64,000 nucleotides of DNA from Aquabacterium lacunae (lineage in GTDB: Bacteria; Pseudomonadota; Gammaproteobacteria; Burkholderiales; Burkholderiaceae_C), in the NCBI RefSeq assembly GCF_004310865.1, contig NZ_SIXI01000004.1, forward strand, positions 310,001 to 374,000. Direction: 5' to 3'. Made by a program: the position numbers and the translations under genes. Of this stretch, positions 47,668-57,387 are shown one piece after another (within the stretch, counting starts at the first letter, position 1; each line of letters opens with the position of its first letter). Below the pieces are notes generated by a model. That model had not been told where the DNA came from. It saw only the letters and a program-made list of their open reading frames with translations, and made no database searches.

Positions 47668-48387
47668 TCACAGCTTCTGGCTTTGCGTGGCGTGCACGCG
47701 GCCCTGCTCGTCCAGCACCCGCACCTGCACCTGCTTGACCACGACAGTGGAGGGGTATTCGGCCACCCCTTCCAGGCGGGCGTACTGGCGCAACTGCAGC
47801 GGCTTGCTCACCTGGGGCATCTGCACGTTCCAGGGCTTGCCATCGACCAGCCCGGACAGGCTGACTTCGTAGCGCCCGCGGAAATCAGGCAACGCGCGAC
47901 CACCCTGCTGCATCACCAGCAACTGGTAGCGCAGCTGGCCAGGGGCCGGCAGGTCGATCTGCAGGCCGCGGATGTTCATGCCATCGCCCGCCGAGGGCAT
48001 CAGGCGCTCGAAAAAGCCCAGGTCGTCTTTGAGCACCTGGTTTTCCAGCTCCAGGGCCTTGACCTGCTCGGCCAGACGGCTCTGGGCGGCTTTTTCGGCC
48101 TTGAGCAGGCTGTCGGCGGTGTTGGCGATGGCCTGGGCGCTTTCGCGCTCGCGGCGCAGGGTGTCGATGTCGCTGCGGGCCTGCTGCAAAGCCACCTTCA
48201 GCTCGGCCGAATCCTGGCCCAGGCCGGCGATGTTCTTGCCGAACTCGAAGGCCCACAAGGCCAGCGCACCGGAAAAACCGAGCACCACGGCCACGGCGGC
48301 CCAGCGCAGCGGCCACGGCAGGTGGCTGCGGACTGTCATGCGCGGCGAGCTGATCGACAGCCGCCGCCGCAGCAGGCGCCAGCGCAT
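47668..48387 (-). CDS. Inner-membrane coiled-coil protein, DUF6776-like
   Basis: The 239-residue product has a short cytoplasmic basic segment and one membrane helix at about 23-45. A coiled coil follows at about 50-120 (QQARSDIDTLRRERESAQAI, then LAEQVKALELENQVLKDDL), and a C-terminal beta domain with LRYQLLVMQQGG and VVKQVQVRVLDEQGRV. The ATG at 48387 overlaps the argC stop by one base (TGATG), so it is translationally coupled to argC. It resembles the family of unknown function found next to bactofilin genes in beta-proteobacteria. A link with bactofilin is inferred from order only. Confidence 0.82.
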   Translation of the reverse strand: MRWRLLRRRLSISSPRMTVRSHLPWPLRWAAVAVVLGFSGALALWAFEFGKNIAGLGQDSAELKVALQQARSDIDTLRRERESAQAIANTADSLLKAEKAAQSRLAEQVKALELENQVLKDDLGFFERLMPSAGDGMNIRGLQIDLPAPGQLRYQLLVMQQGGRALPDFRGRYEVSLSGLVDGKPWNVQMPQVSKPLQLRQYARLEGVAEYPSTVVVKQVQVRVLDEQGRVHATQSQKL

Positions 48388-49424
48388 CAGGGCAGCACCG
48401 GCACCAGGTTCAGGCCCAGGTGCTCTTCCAGGCCGAACATCAGGTTCATGCACTGCACGGCCTGACCCGAGGCGCCCTTGCACAGGTTGTCTTCCACCAC
48501 CAGCACCATCACGGTGTCGGGGCGGGGCTTGTGCACTGCGATGCGCACCGTGTTGCTGGCGCGCACGCTGCGGGTTTCGGGGGCGCTGCCAGCCGGCAGC
48601 ACGTCGACGAAGCGCTCGCCCTGGTAGGCGGCTTCGAAGGTGGCCTGCAGGTCGGCGGCCTGGCCGGCGCTGTTCAGGCGGGCATACACCGTGGAATGGA
48701 TGCCGCGGATCAGGGGCAGCAGGTGGGGCACGAACAGGCAGTCGATGTCGTCGCGGCCTGCGATGGTGCGCAGCTGCTGGTTGATCTCGGGGCCGTGACG
48801 GTGGCCCTTGACGCCATAGGCCTTGAAGTTGTCGGCGGCTTCGGCCATCAGGGTGTGCACTTCGGCCTTGCGACCGGCGCCCGACACGCCCGAGGCGCAG
48901 TTGGCGATGATGCCGGTGGGCTCGATCAGGCCGGCACGCAGCAGCGGGGCCAGGCCCAGCTGCACCGAGGTGGGGTAGCAGCCCGGATTGCCGATGACAC
49001 GCGCGGCCTGGATGGCCTCGCGGTTGAGTTCAGGCAGACCGTACACGGCTTCGGCCAGGATGTCGGGACAGGTGTGGGCCATGCCGTACCACTGTTCGAA
49101 CTCGGCGGTGTCTTTCAGGCGGAAATCGGCCGCCAGGTCGATCACCTTCACGCCAGCGGCCAGCAGCTCGGGCGTCTGAGCCATGGCCACACCATGCGGG
49201 GTGGCAAAGAACACCACATCGCAGGCCTTCAGGTCGGCTTCGTCCGGGGTGACGAAGGGGATGTCGACGTGGCCGCGCAGGCTGGGGTACATGTCGGACA
49301 CCGGCATGCCAGCCTCTTTGCGCGAGGTGATGGCCTTGATCTGCACCTGAGGGTGCTGCGCCAGCAGGCGCAACAGCTCGACGCCCGTGTAACCGGTGCC
49401 ACCGACGATGCCAACTTTGACCAT
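48387..49424 (-). CDS. argC: N-acetyl-gamma-glutamyl-phosphate reductase
   Basis: ArgC makes N-acetylglutamate semialdehyde in arginine synthesis. The 345-residue enzyme begins [21 protein letters not shown] and has the catalytic cysteine in [16 protein letters not shown], plus the [10 protein letters not shown] and HGPEINQQL blocks. The ATG at 49424 begins the conserved domain; the frame stays open upstream without homology. The downstream coiled-coil gene overlaps its stop. Confidence 0.97.
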   Translation of the reverse strand: MVKVGIVGGTGYTGVELLRLLAQHPQVQIKAITSRKEAGMPVSDMYPSLRGHVDIPFVTPDEADLKACDVVFFATPHGVAMAQTPELLAAGVKVIDLAADFRLKDTAEFEQWYGMAHTCPDILAEAVYGLPELNREAIQAARVIGNPGCYPTSVQLGLAPLLRAGLIEPTGIIANCASGVSGAGRKAEVHTLMAEAADNFKAYGVKGHRHGPEINQQLRTIAGRDDIDCLFVPHLLPLIRGIHSTVYARLNSAGQAADLQATFEAAYQGERFVDVLPAGSAPETRSVRASNTVRIAVHKPRPDTVMVLVVEDNLCKGASGQAVQCMNLMFGLEEHLGLNLVPVLP

Positions 49425-49578
49425 GACCAATCCTTTGCGAGAACCTGCGGGAAAACCGCGATTGTAGAGATCTCGCAGGGCCGATCCCTGTTTCGCCAGG
49501 GAATCGGGAGGCCGACGCCGGTTTCCAGGGCTTTTTCGGCCATCACACAAGGCCCGCAGGGCTCAACCTGTGCGTGCG

Positions 49579-49626
49579 AATGCCGACACCAAGGCATTGC
49601 CGGTCGGGCTCGGAATGCCCGACGGC
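49579..49626 (+). ncRNA. Structured leader of the subtilase gene, two hairpins
   Basis: Hairpin 1 pairs AATGCC (49579-49584) with GGCATT (49593-49598). Hairpin 2 pairs GCC-GTCGGGC (49599-49609, one bulged base) with GCCCGAC-GGC (49617-49626). They lie 65 bases or more before the S8 peptidase start, in its probable 5' untranslated region. No T-run follows. I do not match it to a known riboswitch class. Confidence 0.35.
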
Positions 49627-49690
49627 CGGCGCGCAGTCGCCGTACCGGACTGCCCGTCGGCTCGCATGGACTTTTCCCAGGTGAGCCCAC

Positions 49691-51934
49691 ATGGTCAATT
49701 TTCGCAACGCACTGGTGGCCTGGAGCTGCCTGCTCAGCCTCGGCGTCGCTCAAGCGCAATGGGCAGGACTGACACCCTGGTCCCCCCCGTGGCTCAGCCC
49801 GCCGCTGAGCGATTGGCAACGCGCCAACCAGTTGCAGCAACTGGGTGGTGCCCGCTGGCTGGCGCAGGGTGTGAACGGCCATGGGGTGATCGTGGCCGTG
49901 CTGGACACCGGACTCAACCGCCAGGTGGCTGATTTTGCAAATTGGCAGCGGGTGCTGCCAGGCATCAATGCCATCGACGGCAGCCAGAACGTGCAGGACG
50001 AAAGTGGCCATGGCACCCAGGTGGCCAGCCTGCTCGCTGCACCCATCAATGGTGCCGGTGTGGTGGGTGTGGCCCCCATGGCCACCTTGCTGCCCATCAA
50101 AGTGGTGGCTGGCGACCTGGCCAGCAGCGCCGCCGTGACCGCTGGTTTACAAGCGGCGCAGCGCGCCGGCGCCCGCGTGGTGAACATGAGCCTGGCGGCC
50201 ACCGGCCCGACGGCCACGCAGGCCCTGAAAGAGCTGGCCGCCACCGACCGTACCCTGGTGGTGGTGGCCGCAGGCAACCAGGGGCAACCTGAGGCCGCAT
50301 GGCCCGCCCGCTACGCCGGCACCGCCTGGGCCCAAGGCACGATGCTGGTGGTGGGCGCGGTCGACGTCAACCGCCAACTGGCCAGCTTCAGCAACCAGGC
50401 AGGCAGCGCGGCCGCCCACTACCTGGTGGCACCCGGTGTGAACATCCAGGGGGCCGGCACCTCGGGCACCCTCACCCTCAGTGGCACCTCGCAGGCCACG
50501 CCAGCGGTGTCGGGCGCTGCGGCCCTGCTGCTGTCGAAATGGCCCTACCTGCGGGCCAGCCAGGTGGGCGCCATCTTGCTGCAGACCGCCGATGACCTCG
50601 GCGCCCCGGGCGTGGACCCGGTGTATGGGCACGGCCTGCTGAACATCGACCGCGCCTTGAGCCCGGTGGGCAGCTTCACCTACCGCACGGCCCGCGGCGT
50701 GACCTTCACGGTGCCCCTGAGCAGCGGCAGGGTGCTGTCCAGCCAGCCTCGCGTGGCCAGCCCCCAGGCCTTCCAGGGCCTGATCACCCAGGTGTTCGAC
50801 GCGCACGGTCGCCACTTCACGCGCGACGAAGGTCAGGCCCTGGCCGCGCGCACGCGTTTGCGTCTGGACACCCTGCTGGGCCAGGATGGCCTGCTGGGCG
50901 AGCTCAGCCTTCGCCCCCTGGGGGCCGGGCTGCTGGGCTGGAGCTACCAGGCGCAGACACGCCCCACCCAGAGCCCCAGGGGGCCATGGGGCCCTGCCGA
51001 CCCCTTCTCACCCCAGGCCAAGGCCCCGCTCGCCCAGTTCCACGCCTGGCAATGGCGCAGCCCCACACAGGCAGGCGCGCCCACAGGCTGGCAAGTGGCG
51101 GTGGGTGACGGCGGCACGGCCACCATGGCCTTAGGTGCCGGCAGCCTGAGTGGCCTGGACGGCATCCAGCACACCGCGTGGGCGCCCCAGGAGTGGCAAA
51201 GCTGGCTGGCCAGCCCCCTGATCGGTTTGTCACCGAAGCACCGGCTCGGCGCCATTGGCGTGCCCCTGGCGCCTGGCTGGCAACTGCGCGGTGCCTGGCT
51301 GAACCCGCAGGCCGACGACAGCCAGGCCCGCGGTCGACTGCAGGCCACTGAACTGCACCACGAAGGCCCTGGCCACCGGCTGAATTTGAACTTCAGTGTG
51401 TTGGACGAACACGGCTTTCTGGGCGGCTACTCACGCGAGCCCCTGGGCCTGAACCAGCAAACCAGAACGGTGGGCGTGACCTTGGCCGGCGCCTGGCAAC
51501 TCGACACGCACTGGGCCCTGGGCCTGCAGTGGACCCGCGCCGACAGCCCGGCCCCGGCAAACCACGGCCTGCTGCTGGCCAGCACCCGACTGCTGGCCGA
51601 CGGCCATGCCGTGGGCCTGATGCGGCGTGACACCTGGGTCCCGGGGGACCGCTTGAGCCTGACCCACCAGGCCCCACTGCGCGCAAGCCAAGGCAGCCTG
51701 ACCTACCAGGTGATCGACCAGGTCGACCCCGACACCGGTGTGCCGCACTACGCCGAACACACGGTGCAACTCAAACCCGAAGCACGCGAACGCCTGACCG
51801 AGCTGCGCTACACACGCCCCGACGGCCCAGGTCGCCAATGGGCTGTGGCCCTGGCCTGGCGGGTGCATCCCGACCACGACGCCACCGCCTCGGCCGAGCT
51901 GGCGCTGGGCCTGTCGTACAACATCCGGTTCTGA
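49691..51934 (+). CDS. Subtilisin-like (S8) serine protease with putative outer-membrane barrel
   Basis: The 747-residue product has a signal peptide ending at AQA (residue 22). The S8 catalytic domain follows at about 45-330: Asp72 (AVLDTG), His107 (SGHGTQ), oxyanion Asn196 (AAGNQG) and Ser267 (GTSQATP). The region after about 400 is rich in alternating hydrophobic strands and ends in ALGLSYNIRF, with a terminal phenylalanine, so it is likely an autotransporter-type barrel. AGGTGAG precedes the ATG. It interrupts a block of housekeeping genes (rplM-rpsI and argC-erpA) and is oriented oppositely. Confidence 0.9.
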   Translation: MVNFRNALVAWSCLLSLGVAQAQWAGLTPWSPPWLSPPLSDWQRANQLQQLGGARWLAQGVNGHGVIVAVLDTGLNRQVADFANWQRVLPGINAIDGSQNVQDESGHGTQVASLLAAPINGAGVVGVAPMATLLPIKVVAGDLASSAAVTAGLQAAQRAGARVVNMSLAATGPTATQALKELAATDRTLVVVAAGNQGQPEAAWPARYAGTAWAQGTMLVVGAVDVNRQLASFSNQAGSAAAHYLVAPGVNIQGAGTSGTLTLSGTSQATPAVSGAAALLLSKWPYLRASQVGAILLQTADDLGAPGVDPVYGHGLLNIDRALSPVGSFTYRTARGVTFTVPLSSGRVLSSQPRVASPQAFQGLITQVFDAHGRHFTRDEGQALAARTRLRLDTLLGQDGLLGELSLRPLGAGLLGWSYQAQTRPTQSPRGPWGPADPFSPQAKAPLAQFHAWQWRSPTQAGAPTGWQVAVGDGGTATMALGAGSLSGLDGIQHTAWAPQEWQSWLASPLIGLSPKHRLGAIGVPLAPGWQLRGAWLNPQADDSQARGRLQATELHHEGPGHRLNLNFSVLDEHGFLGGYSREPLGLNQQTRTVGVTLAGAWQLDTHWALGLQWTRADSPAPANHGLLLASTRLLADGHAVGLMRRDTWVPGDRLSLTHQAPLRASQGSLTYQVIDQVDPDTGVPHYAEHTVQLKPEARERLTELRYTRPDGPGRQWAVALAWRVHPDHDATASAELALGLSYNIRF

Positions 51935-51960
51935 CGCCACGCAACGAGTGTGCAGGCATG

Positions 51961-51993
51961 AAAAAACCCGCCAGGTTGCCCGGGCGGGTTTTT
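51961..51993. terminator. Bidirectional intrinsic terminator
   Basis: An 11-bp stem of AAAAACCCGCC with its complement (51962-51972 with 51983-51993) has A-runs on one side and T-runs on the other, so it works in both directions. It separates the convergent subtilase and rpsI genes. Confidence 0.93.
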
Positions 51994-52039
51994 CGGAAGA
52001 CCACCAGCGCACCGAAGTGCCCTGGCAGCGTCCAGTCGA

Positions 52040-52435
52040 TCAGCGCTTGCTGAACTGCTTGCGGCGACGGGCGCCGTGCAGACCGACCTTCTTACGCTCG
52101 ACTTCGCGGGCGTCGCGGGTCACGTAACCAGCGCGGCTCAGTTCGGGCTTCAGGGTGGCGTCGAAATCGATCAGGGCGCGGGTCACACCGTGACGGACGG
52201 CACCAGCTTGACCGGATTCGCCACCACCGTGGACGTTGACCTTAATGTCGAAGGCTTCACCGTTGTTGGTCAGCACCAGGGGCTGCTTGACCACCATGAT
52301 GGAGGTCTGACGGCCGAAGTACTGTTCCAGAGGACGACCATTGATCGTGATCTGGCCGGTACCCTTCTTGATGAAGACGCGGGCAACCGACGACTTGCGA
52401 CGGCCGGTGCCATAGTTCCAGTTACCGATGGGCAT
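52040..52435 (-). CDS. rpsI: 30S ribosomal protein S9
   Basis: The 131-residue protein begins [20 protein letters not shown] and ends with the [18 protein letters not shown] tail that reaches the P-site tRNA. It follows rplM by 9 bases in the standard rplM-rpsI operon. Confidence 0.98.
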   Translation of the reverse strand: MPIGNWNYGTGRRKSSVARVFIKKGTGQITINGRPLEQYFGRQTSIMVVKQPLVLTNNGEAFDIKVNVHGGGESGQAGAVRHGVTRALIDFDATLKPELSRAGYVTRDAREVERKKVGLHGARRRKQFSKR

Positions 52436-52444
52436 GGTGGCTCC

Positions 52445-52873
52445 TTAGATGTCCAGCGTCTTGGGTTGCTGAGCGGTGTGCGGGTGTTCACCACCGGCAT
52501 AAACCTTCAGCTTCTTGATCATGGCGTAGCCCAGGGGGCCCTTCGGCAGCATGCCCTTCACGGCCTTTTCCAGGGCGCGGCCGGGGTGCTTGGCCTGCAT
52601 GTCCTTGAAGCGCGTGGCGTAGATGCCGCCAGGGAAGCCCGAGTGACGGTAGTAGATCTTGTCGTTGGCCTTGGTGCCAGTGACGCGGATCTTGTCGGCG
52701 TTCACGATGACGATGTAGTCACCGGTGTCGACGTGGGGGGTGTAAATGGCCTTGTGCTTGCCGCGCAGACGGAGTGCCACTTCGCTGGCGACACGTCCGA
52801 GCACCTTGTCGGTGGCGTCAATCACAAACCACTCGTGTTGAACTTCGGCCGGCTTGGCGCTGAAAGTCTTCAT
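52445..52873 (-). CDS. rplM: 50S ribosomal protein L13
   Basis: The 142-residue protein begins [20 protein letters not shown] and contains [15 protein letters not shown] and [19 protein letters not shown], typical of L13. An upstream ATG adds only seven non-conserved residues. It heads the rplM-rpsI operon, with a promoter candidate about 290 bases upstream. Confidence 0.98.
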   Translation of the reverse strand: MKTFSAKPAEVQHEWFVIDATDKVLGRVASEVALRLRGKHKAIYTPHVDTGDYIVIVNADKIRVTGTKANDKIYYRHSGFPGGIYATRFKDMQAKHPGRALEKAVKGMLPKGPLGYAMIKKLKVYAGGEHPHTAQQPKTLDI

Positions 52874-53289
52874 GAGAGTTCCTTGAGAGATCAAAAAAAG
52901 GCTGACGCTTGCCTTGGTGCCACTTCTGTTCCGGGATCGGCGCCATGGGCCCCAGGCCCACAGGTCAGACCGACCTGGAACCTGCGCCCGCTGCCCTCAC
53001 CGTGATGGTGGCCTCGCGGTTCGCTGCCGACCCTGACGCCTGCCACCACAAATGCCGGTGGACCGCGTGTGTTCAGGACCGAACATGCCCGGCGTGCATT
53101 CACCCGTTCTTTGCAGACCAGTGCAGCATGCCGCTCAATCCCCGGCAGCCAAGACGGGGAATTTGACACTCTAGCACGGGTTTCGCACCACTGCAATGCC
53201 CTGATCCAGATCAGGACACCGGCTTCAATGGGTTGCAGACCGACCGATAACCCGGCAGACTGGTGGAAACCCTGATACACGGCATCCAC
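52874..53289. other. Divergent intergenic region, about 415 bases
   Basis: This region lies between rplM (minus) and the GNAT gene (plus). Besides the promoter candidate at 53168-53196 for rplM, I see nothing recognisable. Long frames are open here on the minus strand but have the composition of non-coding GC-rich DNA. The AT content rises near 53160. Confidence 0.5.
53168..53196 (-). promoter_or_regulatory. Candidate sigma-70 promoter of rplM-rpsI
   Basis: On the minus strand TTGCAG (53191-53196) and TAGAGT (53168-53173) are 17 bases apart. It would give a leader of about 290 bases before rplM, long for a ribosomal protein operon. Confidence 0.4.
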
Positions 53290-54018
53290 ATGATGGTCAC
53301 CGTCAAACCTGTGCACGAACTCGATCAGTTCGGCCCATCGGGGGCTCCCGGTTCCGCCGTTTCGGCACGCCAAGAAGCCCGTCGCCTGGCCCGACGCCAA
53401 CACCTTGCCCATGCCTGGATCCCGATCCGGCAGCTGAAACCGCGCCACCGCGCCAAGATCGTCGACCACCTGCTGCAACTCGACGAGGGTGATCGGTACC
53501 TGCGCTTCGGCTTTCAAGCCACCGCAGAGCAGATGAAGGCCTACGCGGCCTCCATCAACTTCAAGCGCGACGACGTGTTCGGTGTGTTCAACCGCCGCCT
53601 GCAGCTGATTGCGGTGTCACACCTGGCCGATCTGGGGGACCTGAACCACCCGGCCATGGCCCAGGGCCGCGGGCACGCCATGGAGTTTGGCGTGTCCGTG
53701 CTGCCGTCGGCACGCGGTCTGGGCCTGGGGCAGCGCCTGTTCAACCATGCCGTGATGCACGCCCGCAACCGGCACGCCCACGCGCTGGTGATCCACGCCC
53801 TGACCGAAAACCGCCCCATGCTCAAGATTGCCGCCCGCGCGGGGGCCTTGGTGGAGACCAACGGCGCTGACTCAGAGGCCTGGCTGCGTCTGCCCAAAGA
53901 CAATCTGGCCAGCCACCTCGAAGGCACGGCGCAGGACATGGGCGCCGAACTGGTGTTCCGCTGGAAGGCACAGGTTCAGGCGGTGCGCCACCGCCTGCAA
54001 CAGTGGCTGTCGGTGTGA
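53290..54018 (+). CDS. GNAT-family N-acetyltransferase
   Basis: The 242-residue protein has a GNAT core at about 60-185. The acetyl-CoA binding motif A appears as FGVSVLPSARGLGLGQRLFNHAV, and a DEGDRYLRFGF segment precedes it. A C-terminal extension of about 45 residues follows. A GTG at 53263 would add nine residues; two adjacent ATG codons at 53290 and 53293 are equally good. The substrate is unknown. It is divergent from rplM. Confidence 0.9.
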   Translation: MMVTVKPVHELDQFGPSGAPGSAVSARQEARRLARRQHLAHAWIPIRQLKPRHRAKIVDHLLQLDEGDRYLRFGFQATAEQMKAYAASINFKRDDVFGVFNRRLQLIAVSHLADLGDLNHPAMAQGRGHAMEFGVSVLPSARGLGLGQRLFNHAVMHARNRHAHALVIHALTENRPMLKIAARAGALVETNGADSEAWLRLPKDNLASHLEGTAQDMGAELVFRWKAQVQAVRHRLQQWLSV

Positions 54019-54164
54019 ACGCGGTCACGACGCACACGACCCGTTCCACGCTTTGAATTTTTGCGGGCCGATCTCACAAATGCTCACCGTTGTGACCGCC
54101 TGCGAACCCCACTCCCCTCCGCCTAGGGATTTCCAGCAGTCCCGATGACGCCTACGATGCTTCC

Positions 54165-54959
54165 ATGCTGTTGACCACCACCCTCTTGATCGCAGGCCCC
54201 ACGCTCGCCTTGCTGGCGGGCGGCGCTGCCGTGCACTGGTGGCACACCCGAAGGCAGCGCTCGGCCCAGGCCTGGCCCACGGCCTTCAGCCTGACAGCCC
54301 GCCCCCTGTTCACCACCGAAGAGCGGCTGCTGTTCCGCGAACTGCAGGCCGCCTTGCCCCAGCATGTGGTGCTGGCCAAGGTGAACCTGCTGCGCTTTTG
54401 CCATGCCACGCGCGAGTCGGAAGCACGCCTGTGGTTCGAGCGCCTGCACCCGCTGAACGTGTCGTTCGTGGTGTGCACGCCCCACGGCACCGTGATCTCG
54501 GCCATCGACCTGGAGGCGCCCAACCGCCCCACCTCGGGCCGCACCTTGCGCCTGAAAGAATCGGTGCTGGACGCCTGCCGTGTGCGCTACCTGCGCGTGC
54601 CCAGCGGCCAGCGCCTTGACCCGCACGCACTGGCCCAACTGGCTCTGGGTGCGCAGCAGTTTTCTGGCACGCAGGCCGCGACACCAGGTTCAAGCGGGTT
54701 GGCGGGCGCCTCAGGCGCCCTGTCGCCCCTGGCCCAAGCCCGGGCGGAACTGGCGCAAAAGCTGCAACACCGCCGCACCGAGCGCGCGCACCGCAACAGC
54801 GCCAACCGCACCCGCCACGACACGGGCTACACCGAATCCACCTTCGGTGATTCCTTCTTCGCCATGGATAGCCGCTTCGATGCCGACGCGGCCAATTCGG
54901 TGCCGGCCCCGCTGTCGGCGCCCGACGCGCCAGGGCTGGCAGCCGCCGGCTCACGCTGA
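54165..54959 (+). CDS. DUF2726 domain protein, membrane-anchored
   Basis: The 264-residue product has an N-terminal membrane helix (residues 4-24). A DUF2726 domain follows at about 45-155, with FTTEERLLFRELQAALPQHVVLAKVNLLRF, HPLNVSFVVCTPHGTVISAIDLEA and DACRVRYLRV. The fold resembles restriction-endonuclease-like proteins, but the usual acidic and lysine residues are only partly kept. The last 100 residues are low-complexity. Function unknown. Confidence 0.82.
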   Translation: MLLTTTLLIAGPTLALLAGGAAVHWWHTRRQRSAQAWPTAFSLTARPLFTTEERLLFRELQAALPQHVVLAKVNLLRFCHATRESEARLWFERLHPLNVSFVVCTPHGTVISAIDLEAPNRPTSGRTLRLKESVLDACRVRYLRVPSGQRLDPHALAQLALGAQQFSGTQAATPGSSGLAGASGALSPLAQARAELAQKLQHRRTERAHRNSANRTRHDTGYTESTFGDSFFAMDSRFDADAANSVPAPLSAPDAPGLAAAGSR

Positions 54960-54986
54960 GCCCGCGGCCTCACCCCTCCAGTCGCC

Positions 54987-56879
54987 TCAGTGCCCCAGCA
55001 GCAAGGCGTTCACGCGGCGCACATAGGCCGCCGGGTCTTCCAGCTGCCCGCCTTCGGCCAGCAGGGCCTGGTCGAACAGCACCTGGGCCAGGTCATCAAA
55101 GCGATCGGCCGTGTCCAGCTTTTTCACCAGGGCGTGCTCGGGGTTGATCTCCAGCACGGGCTTGACGTCTGGCGCATCTTGCCCGGCCTGCTTCAGCAGG
55201 CGCGCCAGGTGGCCCGACACCTCGCCCTCACCCACCACCAGGCAGGCCGGTGAGTCGACCAGGCGGGTGGTCACGCGCACTTCTTTGGCACGGTCTTTCA
55301 GCGAGGCCTGCAGGCGCTCGACCAGCGGCTTGAACTGCTCGGCCACCTCGTCGGCCTTCTTCTTTTCTTCTTCGTCCTGCAGCTTGCCCAGGTCGACCGC
55401 ACCCTTGGCCACGCTCTGCAGCGAATGGCCTTCGAACTCGTACAGGTGCGACAGCAGCCACTCGTCGACGCGGTCGGTCAGCAGCAGCACCTCGATGCCC
55501 TTCTTGCGGAAGATCTCCAGCTGGGGGCTGTTCTTGGCGGCAGCCAGCGAATCGGACGCAATCACATAGATGTCGTCCTGGCCTTCCTTCATGCGCGACA
55601 CGTAATCGGCCAGCGACACGGTGGGTTCGCCCGACTCGTCGTGCGTCGAGGCAAAGCGCAGCAGCTTGGCCAGGCGCTCGCGGTTGGCGAAATCTTCGCC
55701 CACACCTTCTTTCAGCACCTGCCCGAATTCCTTCCAGAAGGCGGCGTACTGCTCGCGCTTGGCCGCGTCTTCGTTGTTCGCAAGGTCTTCCAGCATCGAC
55801 AGCACGCGCTTGGTGCAGCCCTCGCGGATGGCCTTGACGTCGCGGCTTTCCTGCAGGATCTCGCGGCTGACGTTCAGCGGCAGGTCGGCCGAATCGACCA
55901 CACCCTTCACAAAGCGCAGGTAGCTGGGCAGCAGGGCCTCGGCATCGTCCATGATGAACACGCGCTTGACGTACAGCTTCAGGCCGCCGTGCTTGTCGCG
56001 GTTCCAGATGTCGTACGGCGCCTTCTTGGGGATGTAGAGCAGCTGGGTGTATTCGCTGCGGCCTTCCACGCGGTTGTGCGTGTGGGCCAGCGGGCCTTCG
56101 CTGTCGTGGCTGATCTGCTTGTAGAACTCGTCGTACTGTTCCTGCGTGATCTCGCCCTTGCTGCGCGTCCACAGCGCGGCGGCGCGGTTCACGGTGTCCC
56201 AGGTGTCTTCGAGCACGTACTCGCTCTTCTCGGCGTCCCAGGTTTCCTTTTGCATCAGGATGGGCAGCGAGATGTGGTCGGAATACTTGCCGATGATGCT
56301 GCGCAGCTTCCAGGCCGACAGGAACTCGTCTTCGCCTTCGCGCAGGTGCAGGATGATGTCGGTGCCACGGGTGGGCTTGGTGATGGCTTCGACCTCGAAA
56401 TCACCCGTGCCTTCGCTGACCCAGCGCACGCCCTCTTCAGCCTTCAGGCCGGCGCGGCGGGTTTCCACCGTGATCTTGTCGGCCACGATGTAGCCGCTGT
56501 AAAAGCCCACGCCGAACTGGCCGATGAGCTGGGCGTCTTTCTTCTGGTCGCCCGACAGGCGGCCCATGAACTCTTTGGTGCCGCTCTTGGCGATGGTGCC
56601 CAGGTGGTCGATGGCCTCCTGCGTGCTCATGCCGATGCCGTTGTCGCGGATGGTGAGGGTGCGGTTGCCCTTGTCGACCAGCACGCGCACCTCGAGGTTG
56701 GGCGCGTCTTCGTAGAAGCTGGCGTTGTCGAGCGCCTCGAAGCGCAGCTTGTCGCAGGCGTCAGAGGCGTTGGAGATCAGCTCGCGCAGGAAGATTTCCT
56801 TGTTGGAGTACAGCGAGTGCGTGACCAGGTGCAGCAGTTGCTTGACCTCGGCCTGGAAGGAATGGGTGGTCTTGTCCAT
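54987..56879 (-). CDS. htpG: Molecular chaperone HtpG (Hsp90)
   Basis: The 630-residue Hsp90 begins [41 protein letters not shown]. It has the ATP-lid and GHKL motifs DNGIGM and [11 protein letters not shown], then the middle and C-terminal dimerisation domains. It assists folding in an ATP-dependent manner and is typically heat-induced. The ATG at 56879 marks the conserved start; the frame upstream is spurious. No sigma-32 promoter was assigned. Confidence 0.97.
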   Translation of the reverse strand: MDKTTHSFQAEVKQLLHLVTHSLYSNKEIFLRELISNASDACDKLRFEALDNASFYEDAPNLEVRVLVDKGNRTLTIRDNGIGMSTQEAIDHLGTIAKSGTKEFMGRLSGDQKKDAQLIGQFGVGFYSGYIVADKITVETRRAGLKAEEGVRWVSEGTGDFEVEAITKPTRGTDIILHLREGEDEFLSAWKLRSIIGKYSDHISLPILMQKETWDAEKSEYVLEDTWDTVNRAAALWTRSKGEITQEQYDEFYKQISHDSEGPLAHTHNRVEGRSEYTQLLYIPKKAPYDIWNRDKHGGLKLYVKRVFIMDDAEALLPSYLRFVKGVVDSADLPLNVSREILQESRDVKAIREGCTKRVLSMLEDLANNEDAAKREQYAAFWKEFGQVLKEGVGEDFANRERLAKLLRFASTHDESGEPTVSLADYVSRMKEGQDDIYVIASDSLAAAKNSPQLEIFRKKGIEVLLLTDRVDEWLLSHLYEFEGHSLQSVAKGAVDLGKLQDEEEKKKADEVAEQFKPLVERLQASLKDRAKEVRVTTRLVDSPACLVVGEGEVSGHLARLLKQAGQDAPDVKPVLEINPEHALVKKLDTADRFDDLAQVLFDQALLAEGGQLEDPAAYVRRVNALLLGH

Positions 56880-57035
56880 GGCTGTTCGTGTGCAGTCTGT
56901 GGATGGGCAATGTGTGAACGTGGGGGCCGCCAGCAGAGCAGCCACCCGACGCCGCCACAGGTGAGGCACAGGCAGCCGATTTCAAGGGGTGGGGTGGCAT
57001 GAGGCCTTGGGGCGGCAAAAAATTTCGCGAGGCCC

Positions 57036-57065
57036 TTGCAAAGCTGCAAAAAGGCAGGCTATACT
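57036..57065 (+). promoter_or_regulatory. Promoter of tRNA-Met
   Basis: TTGCAA at 57036-57041 and TATACT at 57060-57065 are spaced by 18 bases. The predicted start, near 57072, lies a few bases before the tRNA. Confidence 0.7.
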
Positions 57066-57077
57066 TTCGGTCTCGAT

Positions 57078-57154
<77 letters not shown>

Positions 57155-57186
57155 GAACACAGCCAAGTAACGCGATTACCTGGTAC

Positions 57187-57213
57187 GAAAAGCCACCCTC
57201 GCGGTGGCTTTTT
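57187..57213. terminator. Bidirectional terminator at the left arm of the element
   Basis: A 7-bp stem (AGCCACC with its complement, five-base loop) with AAAA before and TTTTT after. It can end the tRNA transcript on the plus strand and the ptx operon on the minus strand. Confidence 0.8.
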
Positions 57214-57387
57214 GTTTGGTGCCGTAGGGCCACTTGCTGGCGATCTGTAGGCACATTGCGCCGATGCCCACCGCGCGCGCAACCAGTAAACGACCGGTCT
57301 TTGAACCACACATAGGCATCGGACTTTTGCTTCGACTTGCTGCGCACTGATTTGACAGCGCCAATGGCATCTTTAATCAGTGGATGC

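Noticed and set aside
52891..53517. Minus-strand frame of about 200 codons upstream of rplM
   Set aside because: It has no recognisable motif, overlaps the GNAT gene's conserved start and lies across a promoter-like sequence.
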